Shown: piece after piece, positions 1-9,108 of the stretch | How the letters are laid out: each line of letters opens with the position of its first letter | Position numbering within the stretch: position 1 is the first letter of the stretch | Assembly (NCBI GenBank): GCA_036564195.1 | Contig: DATCLA010000190.1 | Location: 1 to 42,093, forward strand | Length of the DNA stretch: 42,093 nt | From: DATCLA01 sp036564195 | GTDB taxonomy: Bacteria; Bacillota; UBA4882; UBA8346 | Reading direction: 5' to 3' | Program-made: the position numbers and the translations under genes | The notes under the pieces: generated by a model | Told to the model about the DNA's origin: nothing | Seen by the model: only the letters and a program-made list of their open reading frames with translations | The model's database searches: none

Positions 1-1
1 G

Positions 2-958
2 CTGGTACACGTCCAAGCCAAAACCGATCAATCCAAAGTGGTGACGGTTTATTCACCGCACCCGACTGAAGCGATTAACCTGGGTGTTAAAGAGTTTCAA
101 CAAAAAACAGGGATTACAGTCCAATTGGTTGCCGCAGGAACCGGAGAACTTTTAAAAAGGATTGAAGCCGAGGCGGCAAATCCCATGTGTGATGTTTTAT
201 GGGGAGGCGGTGCTGAGTCCCTTCAAGCCTTCTCTAAATATTTCCAACCATACACTTCCAAAGCGACTGCTGCCGTAGATAAAAAATATAAAGATCCGAA
301 ACATTACTGGACCGGTGAATCGCCACTTCCGATGGTTATTATGTATAACAAAAAACTAGTGCCTGAAAATGCTGTTCCGAAAGGATGGGCCGATTTGCTC
401 CACCCGACTTTTAAGGGGAAAATCGCCTATGCCGATCCGGTCAAGTCAGGTTCCTCCTATACCATCCTAGCAACCATGATCACCGCATTTGGGAAAGACA
501 ATAACAAAGGTTGGGATTTTATCAGAAAGTTTGTGAAAAATCTGGACGGCAAAATTTTGGGCAGCTCGAGTTCGGTTTATAAAGGGGTGGCTGATGGTGA
601 GTATGCTGTTGGTTTAACCATTGAAAAAGAAGCGATTAAATATGTGAATGCCGGCGCTAACGTTGGTATCGTCTATCCTTCCGAAGGGACTTCCGGTGTG
701 CCGGATGCGGTCGCAATTGTTAAAGGCGCCAAAAATCTTGCCAACGCTAAAAAATTTGTGGATTTTGTATTGAGTAAGGAATGTCAAACGATTATGGCCA
801 ATGAAATGTCAAGACGACCGTCGCGTTCCGACTTACCGGCTCCGAAAGGCTTACCGGATATGAGTAAAATCAAGATGGTTGATTATGACTTTAACTGGGC
901 TGCTACCGAAAAAGAAAATATCCTGAAAAAATGGAAAGACATCGTCATCGGTAAATAA
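2..958 (+). CDS. ABC transporter substrate-binding protein (Fe3+/sugar-phosphate type), 5' partial
   Basis: The reading frame is open to the left edge, so the true start lies outside the window. The first residues read LVHVQA then KTDQ, which fits the end of a signal peptide cut after Ala. The rest is a complete type 2 periplasmic-binding fold of the FbpA/AfuA/AepX group, beginning VTVYSPHPTEA, with GTGELLKRIEAEAANP, a WGGGAES ligand-loop segment and GWADLLHPTFKGKIAYADP in the hinge region. Members of this group bind ferric iron, 2-aminoethylphosphonate or hexose phosphates, and sequence alone does not separate them. The ATPase and fused permease of the same importer follow. The mutase and phosphatase downstream make a phosphorylated sugar the most attractive ligand (inference). 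Confidence 0.87.
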   Translation: MVHVQAKTDQSKVVTVYSPHPTEAINLGVKEFQQKTGITVQLVAAGTGELLKRIEAEAANPMCDVLWGGGAESLQAFSKYFQPYTSKATAAVDKKYKDPKHYWTGESPLPMVIMYNKKLVPENAVPKGWADLLHPTFKGKIAYADPVKSGSSYTILATMITAFGKDNNKGWDFIRKFVKNLDGKILGSSSSVYKGVADGEYAVGLTIEKEAIKYVNAGANVGIVYPSEGTSGVPDAVAIVKGAKNLANAKKFVDFVLSKECQTIMANEMSRRPSRSDLPAPKGLPDMSKIKMVDYDFNWAATEKENILKKWKDIVIGK

Positions 959-981
959 GACCCATATATCAGTCTAAAAGG

Positions 982-1028
982 CGAGGATACTCTAAAGGAA
1001 AGTTTAAATTGTCAATAGAGTATCCTCG
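982..1028 (+). terminator. intercistronic stem-loop (attenuator or mRNA stabiliser)
   Basis: A perfect 13-bp inverted repeat, CGAGGATACTCTA and its complement, has a 21-nt loop and sits between the binding-protein gene and the ATPase gene. Only a weak T stretch follows (ATTTATAAAAAAG), so partial termination or protection of the upstream mRNA is likelier than full termination. Such hairpins are common where a binding protein must be made in excess over the membrane parts. Confidence 0.6.
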
Positions 1029-1082
1029 ATTTATAAAAAAGCCAAAATTGCATAGTAAACATCCTGTGAAGGGGTATGAAGC

Positions 1083-2168
1083 ATGAGCCATCAAATCGAA
1101 TTGAAAAACATAGTCAAAAAATACGGTGAGTTCCGGGCGGTTGATAATGTTAGTTTTACTGTAGATAAGGGAGAATTCTTTACTTTACTTGGACCTTCCG
1201 GGTGCGGCAAAACTACTCTCTTACGGATGATCGCCGGCTTTAACAGTATTGAGGAAGGTGAGATTTACTTTGATGCCGAGTTGATTAATAACATTCCGGC
1301 CCATAAAAGAGATATCGGAATGGTGTTTCAAAATTACGCTATATTCCCGCATATGTCGGTTTATGAAAATGTTGCCTATGGGCTCAAAGCCCGGAAAGTA
1401 CCGAAACAGGAAATGGTAGAGAAAATCAACGAAGCGTTAAAAATGGCCCAGATTGATAATTTAAGGGACAGACAGCCGGCGAATATGTCCGGCGGCCAAC
1501 AACAGCGGGTTGCTTTAGCCAGAGCCATCGTCATCCATCCGAGACTATTATTGATGGATGAACCCTTGTCCAATCTGGATGCGAAATTAAGAGTGGAGAT
1601 GCGGACTGTAATCAAAGAATTACAACACAATCTGGGAATTACGACCATCTATGTAACTCACGATCAGGAAGAGGCGCTTTCGATTTCCGACCGGATCGCG
1701 GTGATGAATAAAGGACAAGTTATACAAATCGGAAAACCGGAAACTATTTACCGGCGGCCGGTTAACGAATTCGTAGCCGGTTTTATCGGGACCTCCAATT
1801 TTCTTACCGGTGAAATCGTTGGCGTAGACGCACAACAAAATGCGGAGATTAAAATTGGTGATTCAATGGTGGTTGCTTTGAAGTGCAAAGCCGTCAGGAA
1901 GGGATCGATCAAACTTTCGATAAGGCCGGAAGAGTTCATTATTAAGAAACAAAGCGAAGCAGGCTTGCCGGGGATCATTTCCCAGAAAACATTTTTGGGC
2001 GATTTCATTAACTATGTCGTTCGCCTGGATAACGGACAAACCGTTCAAGTTAATGAATATTGTAAAGATAATGAGGAAATCAGAGAAATTGGTGAAGTCA
2101 TACGCCTTGACTTTATAAAGGATAAAATTAATATATTTAATGAAACAGGCGAGGAGTCGTTGCTATGA
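1083..2168 (+). CDS. ABC transporter ATP-binding protein (FbpC/PotA type)
   Basis: This is the cytoplasmic ATPase that powers the adjacent importer. It has Walker A GPSGCGKTT at residues 37-45, the signature MSGGQQQR near 134-141, Walker B LLLMDEP near 155-161 and the H-loop in VTHDQEE. After about residue 240 there is a C-terminal extension with TOBE-like sequence (SIRPEEF), as in the FbpC/PotA/MalK class. The length of 361 residues is normal. AAGGGG lies 8 nt before the ATG. The stop overlaps the permease start as ATGA, so the two are translationally coupled. Confidence 0.93.
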   Translation: MSHQIELKNIVKKYGEFRAVDNVSFTVDKGEFFTLLGPSGCGKTTLLRMIAGFNSIEEGEIYFDAELINNIPAHKRDIGMVFQNYAIFPHMSVYENVAYGLKARKVPKQEMVEKINEALKMAQIDNLRDRQPANMSGGQQQRVALARAIVIHPRLLLMDEPLSNLDAKLRVEMRTVIKELQHNLGITTIYVTHDQEEALSISDRIAVMNKGQVIQIGKPETIYRRPVNEFVAGFIGTSNFLTGEIVGVDAQQNAEIKIGDSMVVALKCKAVRKGSIKLSIRPEEFIIKKQSEAGLPGIISQKTFLGDFINYVVRLDNGQTVQVNEYCKDNEEIREIGEVIRLDFIKDKINIFNETGEESLL

Positions 2169-3829
2169 GCACATCTGTAAAAGTGAATAAAGGAACGGTC
2201 TTTAATGTATGGAATTTCATTTCCCTGCTGGTACTGGGCTGTTTGACTTTGTTCTTGATTTATCCGATGTTTCAGATGTTAGTGCAAAGTTTCTTGCCGG
2301 AAGCGGGGAAATTCAGTTTTCAAAACTACATAGACTTTTTTAAACTCAAATATTATTATTCAGCCTTAAAAAACAGTTTTTCAGTATGTATCACTGCGAC
2401 AATATTGGCAACTATTATCGGAATACCTTTAGCTTATGCGATGACCCGTTACAATTTAGCCGGGAAAAAACTGTTTAATATCATCATCATCTTGTCCATG
2501 CTTTCACCGCCATTTATTGGGGCTTATTCGTGGATTCTCCTTTTAGGAAGAAACGGTGTGATAACTCGATTTTGTACCAATTTTGGTATCCAAATGCCTA
2601 CGATTTATGGTTGGACAGGAATTGTACTGGTGTTTTCTTTGAAGTTTTTTCCTTATATATATTTATATGTTTCCGGTGTTTTAGGTTCAATTGACCGCTC
2701 TTTGGAAGAAGCTGCGGAAAATTTGGGAGGAAATTCCTTAAGAAGGCTATTTACAGTAACATTTCCTTTAATCCTTCCAACCATAACCGCAGGAATGCTC
2801 ATGGTATTTATGGCATCATTGGCGGACTTCGGAACGCCGATGCTAATCGGTGAGGGATATAAAGTGTTGCCGGTAATGGTTTATGAGGAGTATATGAGTG
2901 AAACCGGAGGAAATGCCAGCTTTGCCAGTACCTTGAGCATCATCATTATCATTTGCGCGGTTGCGTTACTGTTAGTTCAAAAATTAATCATTTCCAAACG
3001 TAACTATACGATGAGCGCTTTGAATCCGCCTAAAGTCATTGAACTCTCTCCACTGAAAAAGATTGTATTAACAATTTTCTGCTTTCTGCTCGGATTCATT
3101 GCCATACTGCCCCAGATAACAGTGATCGTAACCTCTTTTATCAAAACTAACGGACCGATCTTTGTGAAAGGCTTTAGTTTGGGCAGTTACACTGAAATTT
3201 TATACCGTTTGGGCAGTACGATTAAGAACACCTTCGTTTTTTCCACTGTAGCGATTTTAATTATGGTTCTGGCTGGTCTCTTAGTCTCTTACCTGATTGT
3301 CCGGAAACGTTCCAAGCTTAATTCGTTTTTGGATATCCTGATCATGTTCCCCTTTGTTGTCCCGGGAGCTGTCTTAGGTATCAGCTTACTGGTGGCTTTT
3401 AACAAACCACCGATCTATATCAGCGGGACCTGGTTTATTATGGTCATTGCTTATGTAATCCGCAAGTTGCCTTATACGATCCGGTCATCGACGGCTATCC
3501 TATATCAGATTGATGCAGCGATCGAGGAAGCTTCGATTAGTCTGGGAGTTCCTCCGTTACAGACTTTTTTCAAAACAACCGCCATATTGATGCTTCCCGG
3601 TGTGTTTTCGGGCGCAATTCTCAGTTGGATTACCACAATTAATGAACTGAGTTCAAGTATTATGCTATATACCGGAAAAACCGCCACGATTTCCGTAGCT
3701 ATTTATACTGAGGTAGTCAGAGCGAACTTTGGGACCGCGGCGGCGTTGGCAACAATCCTTACTGTGGCGACGACCATTTCAATCTTAATTTTTACTAAGA
3801 TTTCAGGAAATAAAGGGATAACCATGTAG
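2165..3829 (+). CDS. ABC transporter permease, fused two-domain (FbpB type)
   Basis: A polytopic membrane protein of 554 residues that carries two binding-protein-dependent permease domains in one chain, as in FbpB/AfuB. Each half has an EAA loop that docks on the ATPase: EEAAENLGGNSLRRLF in the first half (about residue 180) and EEASISLGVPPLQTFF in the second (about residue 456). Roughly twelve hydrophobic segments are visible, starting with one at residues 16-38. The fusion supplies both transmembrane halves, so no second permease gene is needed, and none is present. The start overlaps the ATPase stop by 4 nt. Confidence 0.92.
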   Translation: MSTSVKVNKGTVFNVWNFISLLVLGCLTLFLIYPMFQMLVQSFLPEAGKFSFQNYIDFFKLKYYYSALKNSFSVCITATILATIIGIPLAYAMTRYNLAGKKLFNIIIILSMLSPPFIGAYSWILLLGRNGVITRFCTNFGIQMPTIYGWTGIVLVFSLKFFPYIYLYVSGVLGSIDRSLEEAAENLGGNSLRRLFTVTFPLILPTITAGMLMVFMASLADFGTPMLIGEGYKVLPVMVYEEYMSETGGNASFASTLSIIIIICAVALLLVQKLIISKRNYTMSALNPPKVIELSPLKKIVLTIFCFLLGFIAILPQITVIVTSFIKTNGPIFVKGFSLGSYTEILYRLGSTIKNTFVFSTVAILIMVLAGLLVSYLIVRKRSKLNSFLDILIMFPFVVPGAVLGISLLVAFNKPPIYISGTWFIMVIAYVIRKLPYTIRSSTAILYQIDAAIEEASISLGVPPLQTFFKTTAILMLPGVFSGAILSWITTINELSSSIMLYTGKTATISVAIYTEVVRANFGTAAALATILTVATTISILIFTKISGNKGITM

Positions 3830-3930
3830 TAAAGTAATTTAGCCTGATAGATTGAGCCGGCAACCCCGGGAGTCGGTAGTCGAAGTAATAACCGCCGTTG
3901 TAAGGATTTTAAGAAAAAGAGGTGCAGCAA

Positions 3931-5346
3931 ATGATTCGATTTGGAACAGGTGGCTGGAGAGCTATCATTGGAGATGATTTCATCAAAGAGAACATTATTC
4001 GCGTGGCTGATGCCCTGGCTTGGAAAATGACTCATGAGCGATCTGTAAGCCAGGGGATTGTAATCGGTTATGATAAACGCTTTCTCTCCGACAAAGCCAG
4101 TCGTTGGGTGGCGGAAGTGTTTGCCGCATACGGAATAAAAGTGCATTTCATCGGCAAGGTGACCCCAACTCCGGTGGTTATGTATACTGTTAAGCAGTAT
4201 CATACCAGTTATGGGTTGACGATTACTGCAAGTCATAATCCGGCAGATTACAACGGAATTAAGATATTTACCTATGGCGGCAAAGATGCCGATGTCGAAG
4301 TGACCCGGGAACTCGAGGAGATTATTGAAGCCCGGAAAGGGGCAACAATACCGGTCATGGACTTCGATGCAGGAATAAAGTCGGAAATCATCCGGATTAT
4401 CAATCCTCTCAATGATTATCTGGATACCATTATGAAAATGCTGGATGTCAAGAGTATCCGTGAAAAATCCCTGCGGATATTACTCGATCCGATGTTTGGT
4501 GTTTCCAAAGTTGCAATTCAGACGATCCTGCAAACCTGCCGGTGCGAAGTTGATGTCATTCACGACCAACATGATACTACCTTTGGAGGACGGATGCCGT
4601 CTCCCACGGAGGATACGCTAAGGCATTTGAAAAGTATGGTTATTGAGAGAAAATATGACTTGGGAATCGGAACGGATGGTGATGGCGATCGGCTCGGTAT
4701 TATTGATGAAAATGGCACCTTTATTAATCCCAACAAGATCATGTCTATGCTCTATTATTACTTTTTAAAGTATAAAAATTGGAAAGGGCCGGTGGTAAGG
4801 AATATTGCCACTACGCACCTTTTGGACCGGATCGCTGCAAAATTCGGAGAAAGCTGTTATGAAGTACCGGTCGGGTTTAAGTACATCAGTTCCAAAATGA
4901 TGGAAACCAATGCGTTAATTGGCGGTGAAAGCAGCGGTGGACTGACCATCCGAGGGCACATTCACGGGAAAGACAGTATTTTTTCAGCCTGTTTACTGGT
5001 GGAAATGATGAGCGTAACCAATTTAAAGCTGGGCGAAATGCTGGAACAGCTGGATCGGGAGTTTGGGACCTTTGTCATGGTGGAAAAAAATCTGAGTTTT
5101 AATCAAACTATGAAGCACAAAATTAATCAGCAGATTATGATTGAACATCAAATACCCAATTTTGCGGAACCTATTGAAAAAATCAGCTATCTTGACGGGG
5201 TTAAGGTCTATTTCCGCAACGGCGGTTGGTTAGTGGCGCGTTTTTCCGGGACGGAACCTCTTCTTCGTATTTTTGCGGAGATGTCTACCAAAGCAGAGGC
5301 CCAGGAGGTAATCGACTGTTTTGAGCAATTTCTAGAGTTGGAATAG
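3931..5346 (+). CDS. phosphoglucomutase/phosphomannomutase family protein
   Basis: An alpha-D-phosphohexomutase that interconverts hexose 1- and 6-phosphates through a phosphoserine. All four active-site elements are present: serine loop TASHNPADYNG (S101), metal loop DGDGDR (D249, D251, D253), sugar-binding loop GGESSGG and phosphate-binding loop RFSGTEPLLR near the C-terminus. The N-terminus MIRFGTGGWRA is typical. A GTG nine nucleotides earlier is in frame, but AAAGAGGTG lies 7 nt before the ATG used here and contains that GTG, so the ATG is preferred. It follows the importer by about 100 nt on the same strand. That suggests that imported sugar phosphate is isomerised here (inference). Glucose or mannose specificity cannot be read from the sequence. 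Confidence 0.9.
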   Translation: MIRFGTGGWRAIIGDDFIKENIIRVADALAWKMTHERSVSQGIVIGYDKRFLSDKASRWVAEVFAAYGIKVHFIGKVTPTPVVMYTVKQYHTSYGLTITASHNPADYNGIKIFTYGGKDADVEVTRELEEIIEARKGATIPVMDFDAGIKSEIIRIINPLNDYLDTIMKMLDVKSIREKSLRILLDPMFGVSKVAIQTILQTCRCEVDVIHDQHDTTFGGRMPSPTEDTLRHLKSMVIERKYDLGIGTDGDGDRLGIIDENGTFINPNKIMSMLYYYFLKYKNWKGPVVRNIATTHLLDRIAAKFGESCYEVPVGFKYISSKMMETNALIGGESSGGLTIRGHIHGKDSIFSACLLVEMMSVTNLKLGEMLEQLDREFGTFVMVEKNLSFNQTMKHKINQQIMIEHQIPNFAEPIEKISYLDGVKVYFRNGGWLVARFSGTEPLLRIFAEMSTKAEAQEVIDCFEQFLELE

Positions 5347-5442
5347 GGAGATATGCGGCATTCGATAAAGTTTATGCTTCCAATAAAACGGTATTGACCA
5401 AATCCAAACTTTTTCCGTTATTTAAAGAAGAAAATCATAGGG

Positions 5443-5473
5443 TTGTTAAGTGTTTATCTATTGTGGGTATAAT
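5443..5473 (+). promoter_or_regulatory. possible sigma-A promoter for the two-component system
   Basis: An exact TATAAT at 5468-5473 is preceded by TTGTTA at 5443-5448. The spacer is long at 19 nt, so the -35 call is uncertain. It lies about 28 nt before the kinase start, in a gap of 155 nt after the mutase gene. Confidence 0.4.
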
Positions 5474-5501
5474 TAAAATCGGATAAAGGAATGGTTGTCA
5501 G

Positions 5502-7274
5502 ATGGAGAAACGGAAGTCTAAAATCGGTTTTTTTGCCAAACTCTCATTATCCTTTGGCGCCATTTGTGTAATACCGATTTTGGTATTGGGCATTTTTTCG
5601 TTTCTCTTCTCTTATCGATTATCCCTAGGCAGCCTTAAAGAACAGGTTAAATCGACTTTGGCTCATTCTACCACCGCTTTTGATCAAATGGTGAATGAAT
5701 ATAGCCAAGCATTGGAAACGTTCTGTAATGATCAAGAAGTCAGAAGAATACTCCGGAGTCCCGGTTCTGGCTCCAATGCGAACAGTCGGATTTACTTGAA
5801 AATGTTTCTTTTAGTTAAGGGGAAATCATTAAATGCGGCAATGTATCTGATCGGGAACGACGGAAAGCTCCAGATGGCGACTATCGAACCGCCACGACAA
5901 TATGATATCACCATATATCGAAATTGGGGAATTTTTGCCGCGGCTCAGAATAGCACCAAGGTGGTTGTCTATCCCAACGTATACGTGAATACAGTTGGAA
6001 AACCAATATCGTTGTCGTTAATCAAAGGGATTCGAGATGAATCGGGAATTATAGGATACGCCATTATTGATATCCCTACGGATTCAATAGCTGCAATTTG
6101 CAACGAAAGCCGCGGTGCCTTACCTTTGATTTATACGATTGTTGATCATCATTATTATACCATCTATGATGAATCAAAACGAAAACAACAAACTGCCTTC
6201 TACGACTCCCCATTCCGATATGAATTCAAGACCCGGAAATGCTGGCGAATTTCCAAAATTGATGGCAGGAATGCCTTAATCTGGAATAACAGTTCTCAAA
6301 ACAGACAATTTTTTATGGTGGGAACTTTGTACCTTGATCTGATTATCGAAAATATCAAGTTGATTAGTGTTGTTACCGTAGGTATCAGCATCATTGCCTT
6401 TATTTTATGCATCATTTTATCCATTGTTTTCACCAAAAAAATCATCAGACCCATTCAGTTAATTGTCAAAGCAATGCAAAAGGTGGAAGCAGGGGAATTT
6501 GATGTCCGGGTAGAGGTGGACAGTAAGGATGAAATCGGTTTTATGGCTAACCGCTTTAACGATATGATCAAAAATATTGATGAATTATTTCAGACCAATC
6601 TGGAGAAGCAAGACAGATTAAGGTTAGCGGAACTGCAAGCCTTACAAGCCCAGATTAACCCGCATTTTTTATATAACACTTTAGATTCGATCAAATGGTT
6701 GGCAAAACTTAACGGGATTAAGGAAATTGAAGTTATTGTCATTCAACTTGGCAAATTGTTAAAAAACAGCATTAATAATCAAAATGAAATGACCACAATC
6801 AGGGAATCCTTGGAGATTATTGATAGCTATTTAACTATCCAGACAATACGGTATTCAGGTCGGTTCGAAGTAACTAAAGAGATTGACCCCAACATTTTGG
6901 ATTGCTACATCCCTCGGCTGATTATCCAGCCGATTATCGAAAACGCAATCATTCATGGAATAGCCAGGAAGATCGGTCCCGGCAAATTGGATATAAAGAT
7001 TACTCAGGCGGGAGCGGATATCGTCATTGAAGTAACGGATGATGGGGTAGGGATTGAAACTCCACGTCTTCAACAGATTCAAGCGGAACTTGAGAGCGAT
7101 CAACGCAAAAACCAAAATATCGGTATCTACAATGTTAATCGTCGACTTAAGCTTGCTTACGGCGAAAGATACGGGGTATCCATAGATAGTGACCCTGCCA
7201 AGGGAACTAAGGTGCGATTGGTTTTGCCCCTAAATTATTCACAGGAAAAGACAGCAGCGGAGGTACAGGTATAG
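5502..7274 (+). CDS. sensor histidine kinase, YesM (HPK7) family
   Basis: A membrane sensor kinase of 590 residues. The first membrane segment is near residues 10-33, followed by an extracytoplasmic sensor region of about 250 residues, a second membrane segment near 283-308 and a HAMP linker near 310-362. The His_kinase domain has the phosphoacceptor in QINPHFLYNTLDSIKW (H388). The ATPase domain has the N box IIENAIIHG near 480, DDGVGI and GIYNVNRRLKLAYG. YesM-type kinases usually pair with AraC-type response regulators and control carbohydrate uptake, and such a regulator starts 1 nt after the stop. The ligand is probably an extracellular sugar or a liganded binding protein (inference). Confidence 0.93.
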   Translation: MEKRKSKIGFFAKLSLSFGAICVIPILVLGIFSFLFSYRLSLGSLKEQVKSTLAHSTTAFDQMVNEYSQALETFCNDQEVRRILRSPGSGSNANSRIYLKMFLLVKGKSLNAAMYLIGNDGKLQMATIEPPRQYDITIYRNWGIFAAAQNSTKVVVYPNVYVNTVGKPISLSLIKGIRDESGIIGYAIIDIPTDSIAAICNESRGALPLIYTIVDHHYYTIYDESKRKQQTAFYDSPFRYEFKTRKCWRISKIDGRNALIWNNSSQNRQFFMVGTLYLDLIIENIKLISVVTVGISIIAFILCIILSIVFTKKIIRPIQLIVKAMQKVEAGEFDVRVEVDSKDEIGFMANRFNDMIKNIDELFQTNLEKQDRLRLAELQALQAQINPHFLYNTLDSIKWLAKLNGIKEIEVIVIQLGKLLKNSINNQNEMTTIRESLEIIDSYLTIQTIRYSGRFEVTKEIDPNILDCYIPRLIIQPIIENAIIHGIARKIGPGKLDIKITQAGADIVIEVTDDGVGIETPRLQQIQAELESDQRKNQNIGIYNVNRRLKLAYGERYGVSIDSDPAKGTKVRLVLPLNYSQEKTAAEVQV

Positions 7275-7275
7275 A

Positions 7276-8094
7276 ATGATCAAGGTAGTTGTAGTTGAAG
7301 ATGAAGAACTGGTGCGTAAAGGGCTGGTCTTGACAACGTCCTGGGATAATTATAACTGTGAGGTCATCGGAGAAGCGACCAATGGTTTGGAAGGCGTCGA
7401 AATGATTCTGAAGCTGAAACCGGATATTGTTATTACTGATGTGAATATGTCAGGTCTTGACGGGATTGAAATGATCCGGAAAGTCAGAAGTCAGGTGGAT
7501 TTCGAGTGTATTATTATTTCGGGTTATAGTGAATTTGAATATGCCCGACAGGCTGTAAAACTAGGCGTCAAGGATTATCTGATGAAACCCATTGATGATG
7601 CTGATCTGCATCAGGCCCTTCTTCGGGTTTGTGAGGAAGTGAATCAAAAACATAAAATGAACCACATCCAAGACCGCCTGGAAAGTCTGGAAGAAAATAA
7701 ACTGGTATTTTTCAAAGAATATTTATCCACAAACGATACCGATGGTAAAACCGATTATATTGCCAGGGCGATTCAGTATATTCACAACCACTACACTGAA
7801 GATTTGGCAATCAAGGATGTTGCCGATTTTCTGCATCTTAGTGAAGGCTATTTAAGCAAACTTTTTAAAAATGAGACCGGATATACATTTGTGGATTATC
7901 TTACCAATTACCGGATGAAGAAGGCCTGCAAACTATTGACTGTCCCAACGGTTAAGATTTATGAGATCGCGGAACAAGTCGGTTATAAAGACCAACGTTA
8001 TTTTAGTATGCTGTTTAAAAAGGTTACCGGGATGACACCCAAGGAATTTAAAGAAAAGAAGGTAGCTACAAATTCCGTAAAAATACAGGAGTAA
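7276..8094 (+). CDS. response regulator, REC + AraC-type DNA-binding (YesN family, short form)
   Basis: A transcription factor of 272 residues, phosphorylated by the kinase before it. The receiver domain covers about residues 1-120, with acidic pocket E8/D9/E10, phosphoacceptor D55 in TDVNMSGLDG, the SGYSEFEYA switch and conserved K104 in LMKPIDD. The C-terminal hundred residues form two AraC helix-turn-helix units (KDVADFLHLSEGYLSKLFK and YEIAEQVGYKDQRYFSMLFK). Many YesN proteins are near 500 residues with a long middle domain; this one has only a short linker. The importer operon is the expected target because it is adjacent (inference). Confidence 0.93.
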   Translation: MIKVVVVEDEELVRKGLVLTTSWDNYNCEVIGEATNGLEGVEMILKLKPDIVITDVNMSGLDGIEMIRKVRSQVDFECIIISGYSEFEYARQAVKLGVKDYLMKPIDDADLHQALLRVCEEVNQKHKMNHIQDRLESLEENKLVFFKEYLSTNDTDGKTDYIARAIQYIHNHYTEDLAIKDVADFLHLSEGYLSKLFKNETGYTFVDYLTNYRMKKACKLLTVPTVKIYEIAEQVGYKDQRYFSMLFKKVTGMTPKEFKEKKVATNSVKIQE

Positions 8095-8101
8095 ACATGA
8101 T

Positions 8102-8704
8102 ATGATTAAAAATATTGTATTTGATATGGGTAACGTGATAATTGAGTTTAATCCCATTCAGTATTTAAGTGAAATTATTGATGATCCAGCGGTGGTGAAC
8201 CAAGTATACCAGGAGATGTTTTGCAACAAGGAGTGGGAGGAGTTGGATCGCGGTGCCATCAGTGAAGCGGAGGCCTTGGCTTCGATCGGTGCCAGAATAC
8301 CCCAATACATCGGATATGTAAAACATGTCATGACAACCTGGTTTCATAAATTAAAACCGATTGAGGGAATGTATGAATTGGTCCAAGATTTGAAGCATAG
8401 GGGATATCGTCTTTATTTACTTTCAAATGCCAGTCCCCGGATCTATGAATATATGGATAACGTACCCGCCCTCAAATTTTTTGACGGATATCTCATCTCT
8501 TGCGATATTCAGGTTAACAAACCTGATAAAGAAATTTATGAATCACTGATGCGTAAATATCATTTGATTGCTGAAGAGTGCCTCTTTATTGATGATCTGT
8601 CCTGCAACATCGAGGGGGCAAAGTCCGTCGGCTGGCAGGGTTATGTTTTCAAGGGGGCAACCGATTTGAAAAGATACTTTATTGAACAACAGATTCTGGA
8701 GTAA
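8102..8704 (+). CDS. HAD-superfamily hydrolase, YihX (glucose-1-phosphatase)-like
   Basis: A cytoplasmic HAD subfamily IA phosphatase of 200 residues. Motif I is VFDMGNVI (nucleophile D8), motif II is LLSNAS, motif III Lys is in NKPDKEIY and motif IV is FIDDLSCNIEGA. Motif I reads DxGN rather than DxD, as in the YihX group, whose E. coli member is an alpha-glucose-1-phosphate phosphatase. CAGGAG lies 10 nt before the ATG, and a nearer ATG stops after two codons. It closes the locus that contains the phosphohexomutase, so removing phosphate from a hexose 1-phosphate is plausible (inference). Related HAD enzymes act on many phosphates, so the substrate remains open. Confidence 0.85.
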   Translation: MIKNIVFDMGNVIIEFNPIQYLSEIIDDPAVVNQVYQEMFCNKEWEELDRGAISEAEALASIGARIPQYIGYVKHVMTTWFHKLKPIEGMYELVQDLKHRGYRLYLLSNASPRIYEYMDNVPALKFFDGYLISCDIQVNKPDKEIYESLMRKYHLIAEECLFIDDLSCNIEGAKSVGWQGYVFKGATDLKRYFIEQQILE

Positions 8705-8767
8705 GTAAATAGCTATTAATGGGAAAAAGACGCAAATAATCACTGATGAATAATATCTATTAATTTC

Positions 8768-8806
8768 AACAAAGCACATGGACCTCCATTGTGCTTTGTT
8801 TATTTT
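8768..8806 (+). terminator. rho-independent terminator
   Basis: A perfect 11-bp stem, AACAAAGCACA paired with TGTGCTTTGTT, is followed by TATTTTTC. It ends the kinase-regulator-phosphatase transcript. The arms begin and end with A and T runs, so it could also work from the other strand. Confidence 0.8.
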
Positions 8807-9108
8807 TCATCCACCCCCAGTCTGTCTTTAAGCGGTAGTTAAGGTACTCAAAAGCTCTTAGTTTAAGCTATAAAAGTGCTAGCGTTATACTTCCAATATT
8901 TGTAAAATAATAGTAAACTGGTTCATTCAGCATAGCCAGTAAATGAAGAAAGGAGGTTATAGTAAATTATGTCCTGAAATTAAAAGCGGAAGGGTACCTA
9001 TGCTCGATTGCGATTGGGATGGCCAGGTCATTATGTAATTGTTTTAGATACAATTTTTCTAACTCCAGATAAGCAATATATAAACAATATTAAGAAGGAG
9101 TGTAATTA
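8807..9108 (+). other. intergenic region with an orphan Shine-Dalgarno and tiny ORF
   Basis: No conventional gene is visible. AAAGGAGG at 8949-8956 is a near-perfect ribosome binding site, but the only start behind it is ATG TCC TGA at 8969 (Met-Ser-stop). A longer 31-codon frame starting MKKGGYSK runs from 8943 to 9038 with the same Shine-Dalgarno inside it and no site of its own. Either this is the scar of a lost gene or a minimal leader. The last 60 nt carry the ribosome binding site AAGGAG of the esterase gene. Confidence 0.35.

Noticed and set aside
3703..4236. 177-codon minus-strand frame across the permease/mutase junction
   Set aside because: It overlaps the ends of two well-supported plus-strand genes and has no family signature.
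8807..9108. Cyclic-di-GMP or other known riboswitch before the esterase gene
   Set aside because: No GEMM core or other conserved riboswitch sequence could be found in the 300-nt leader.
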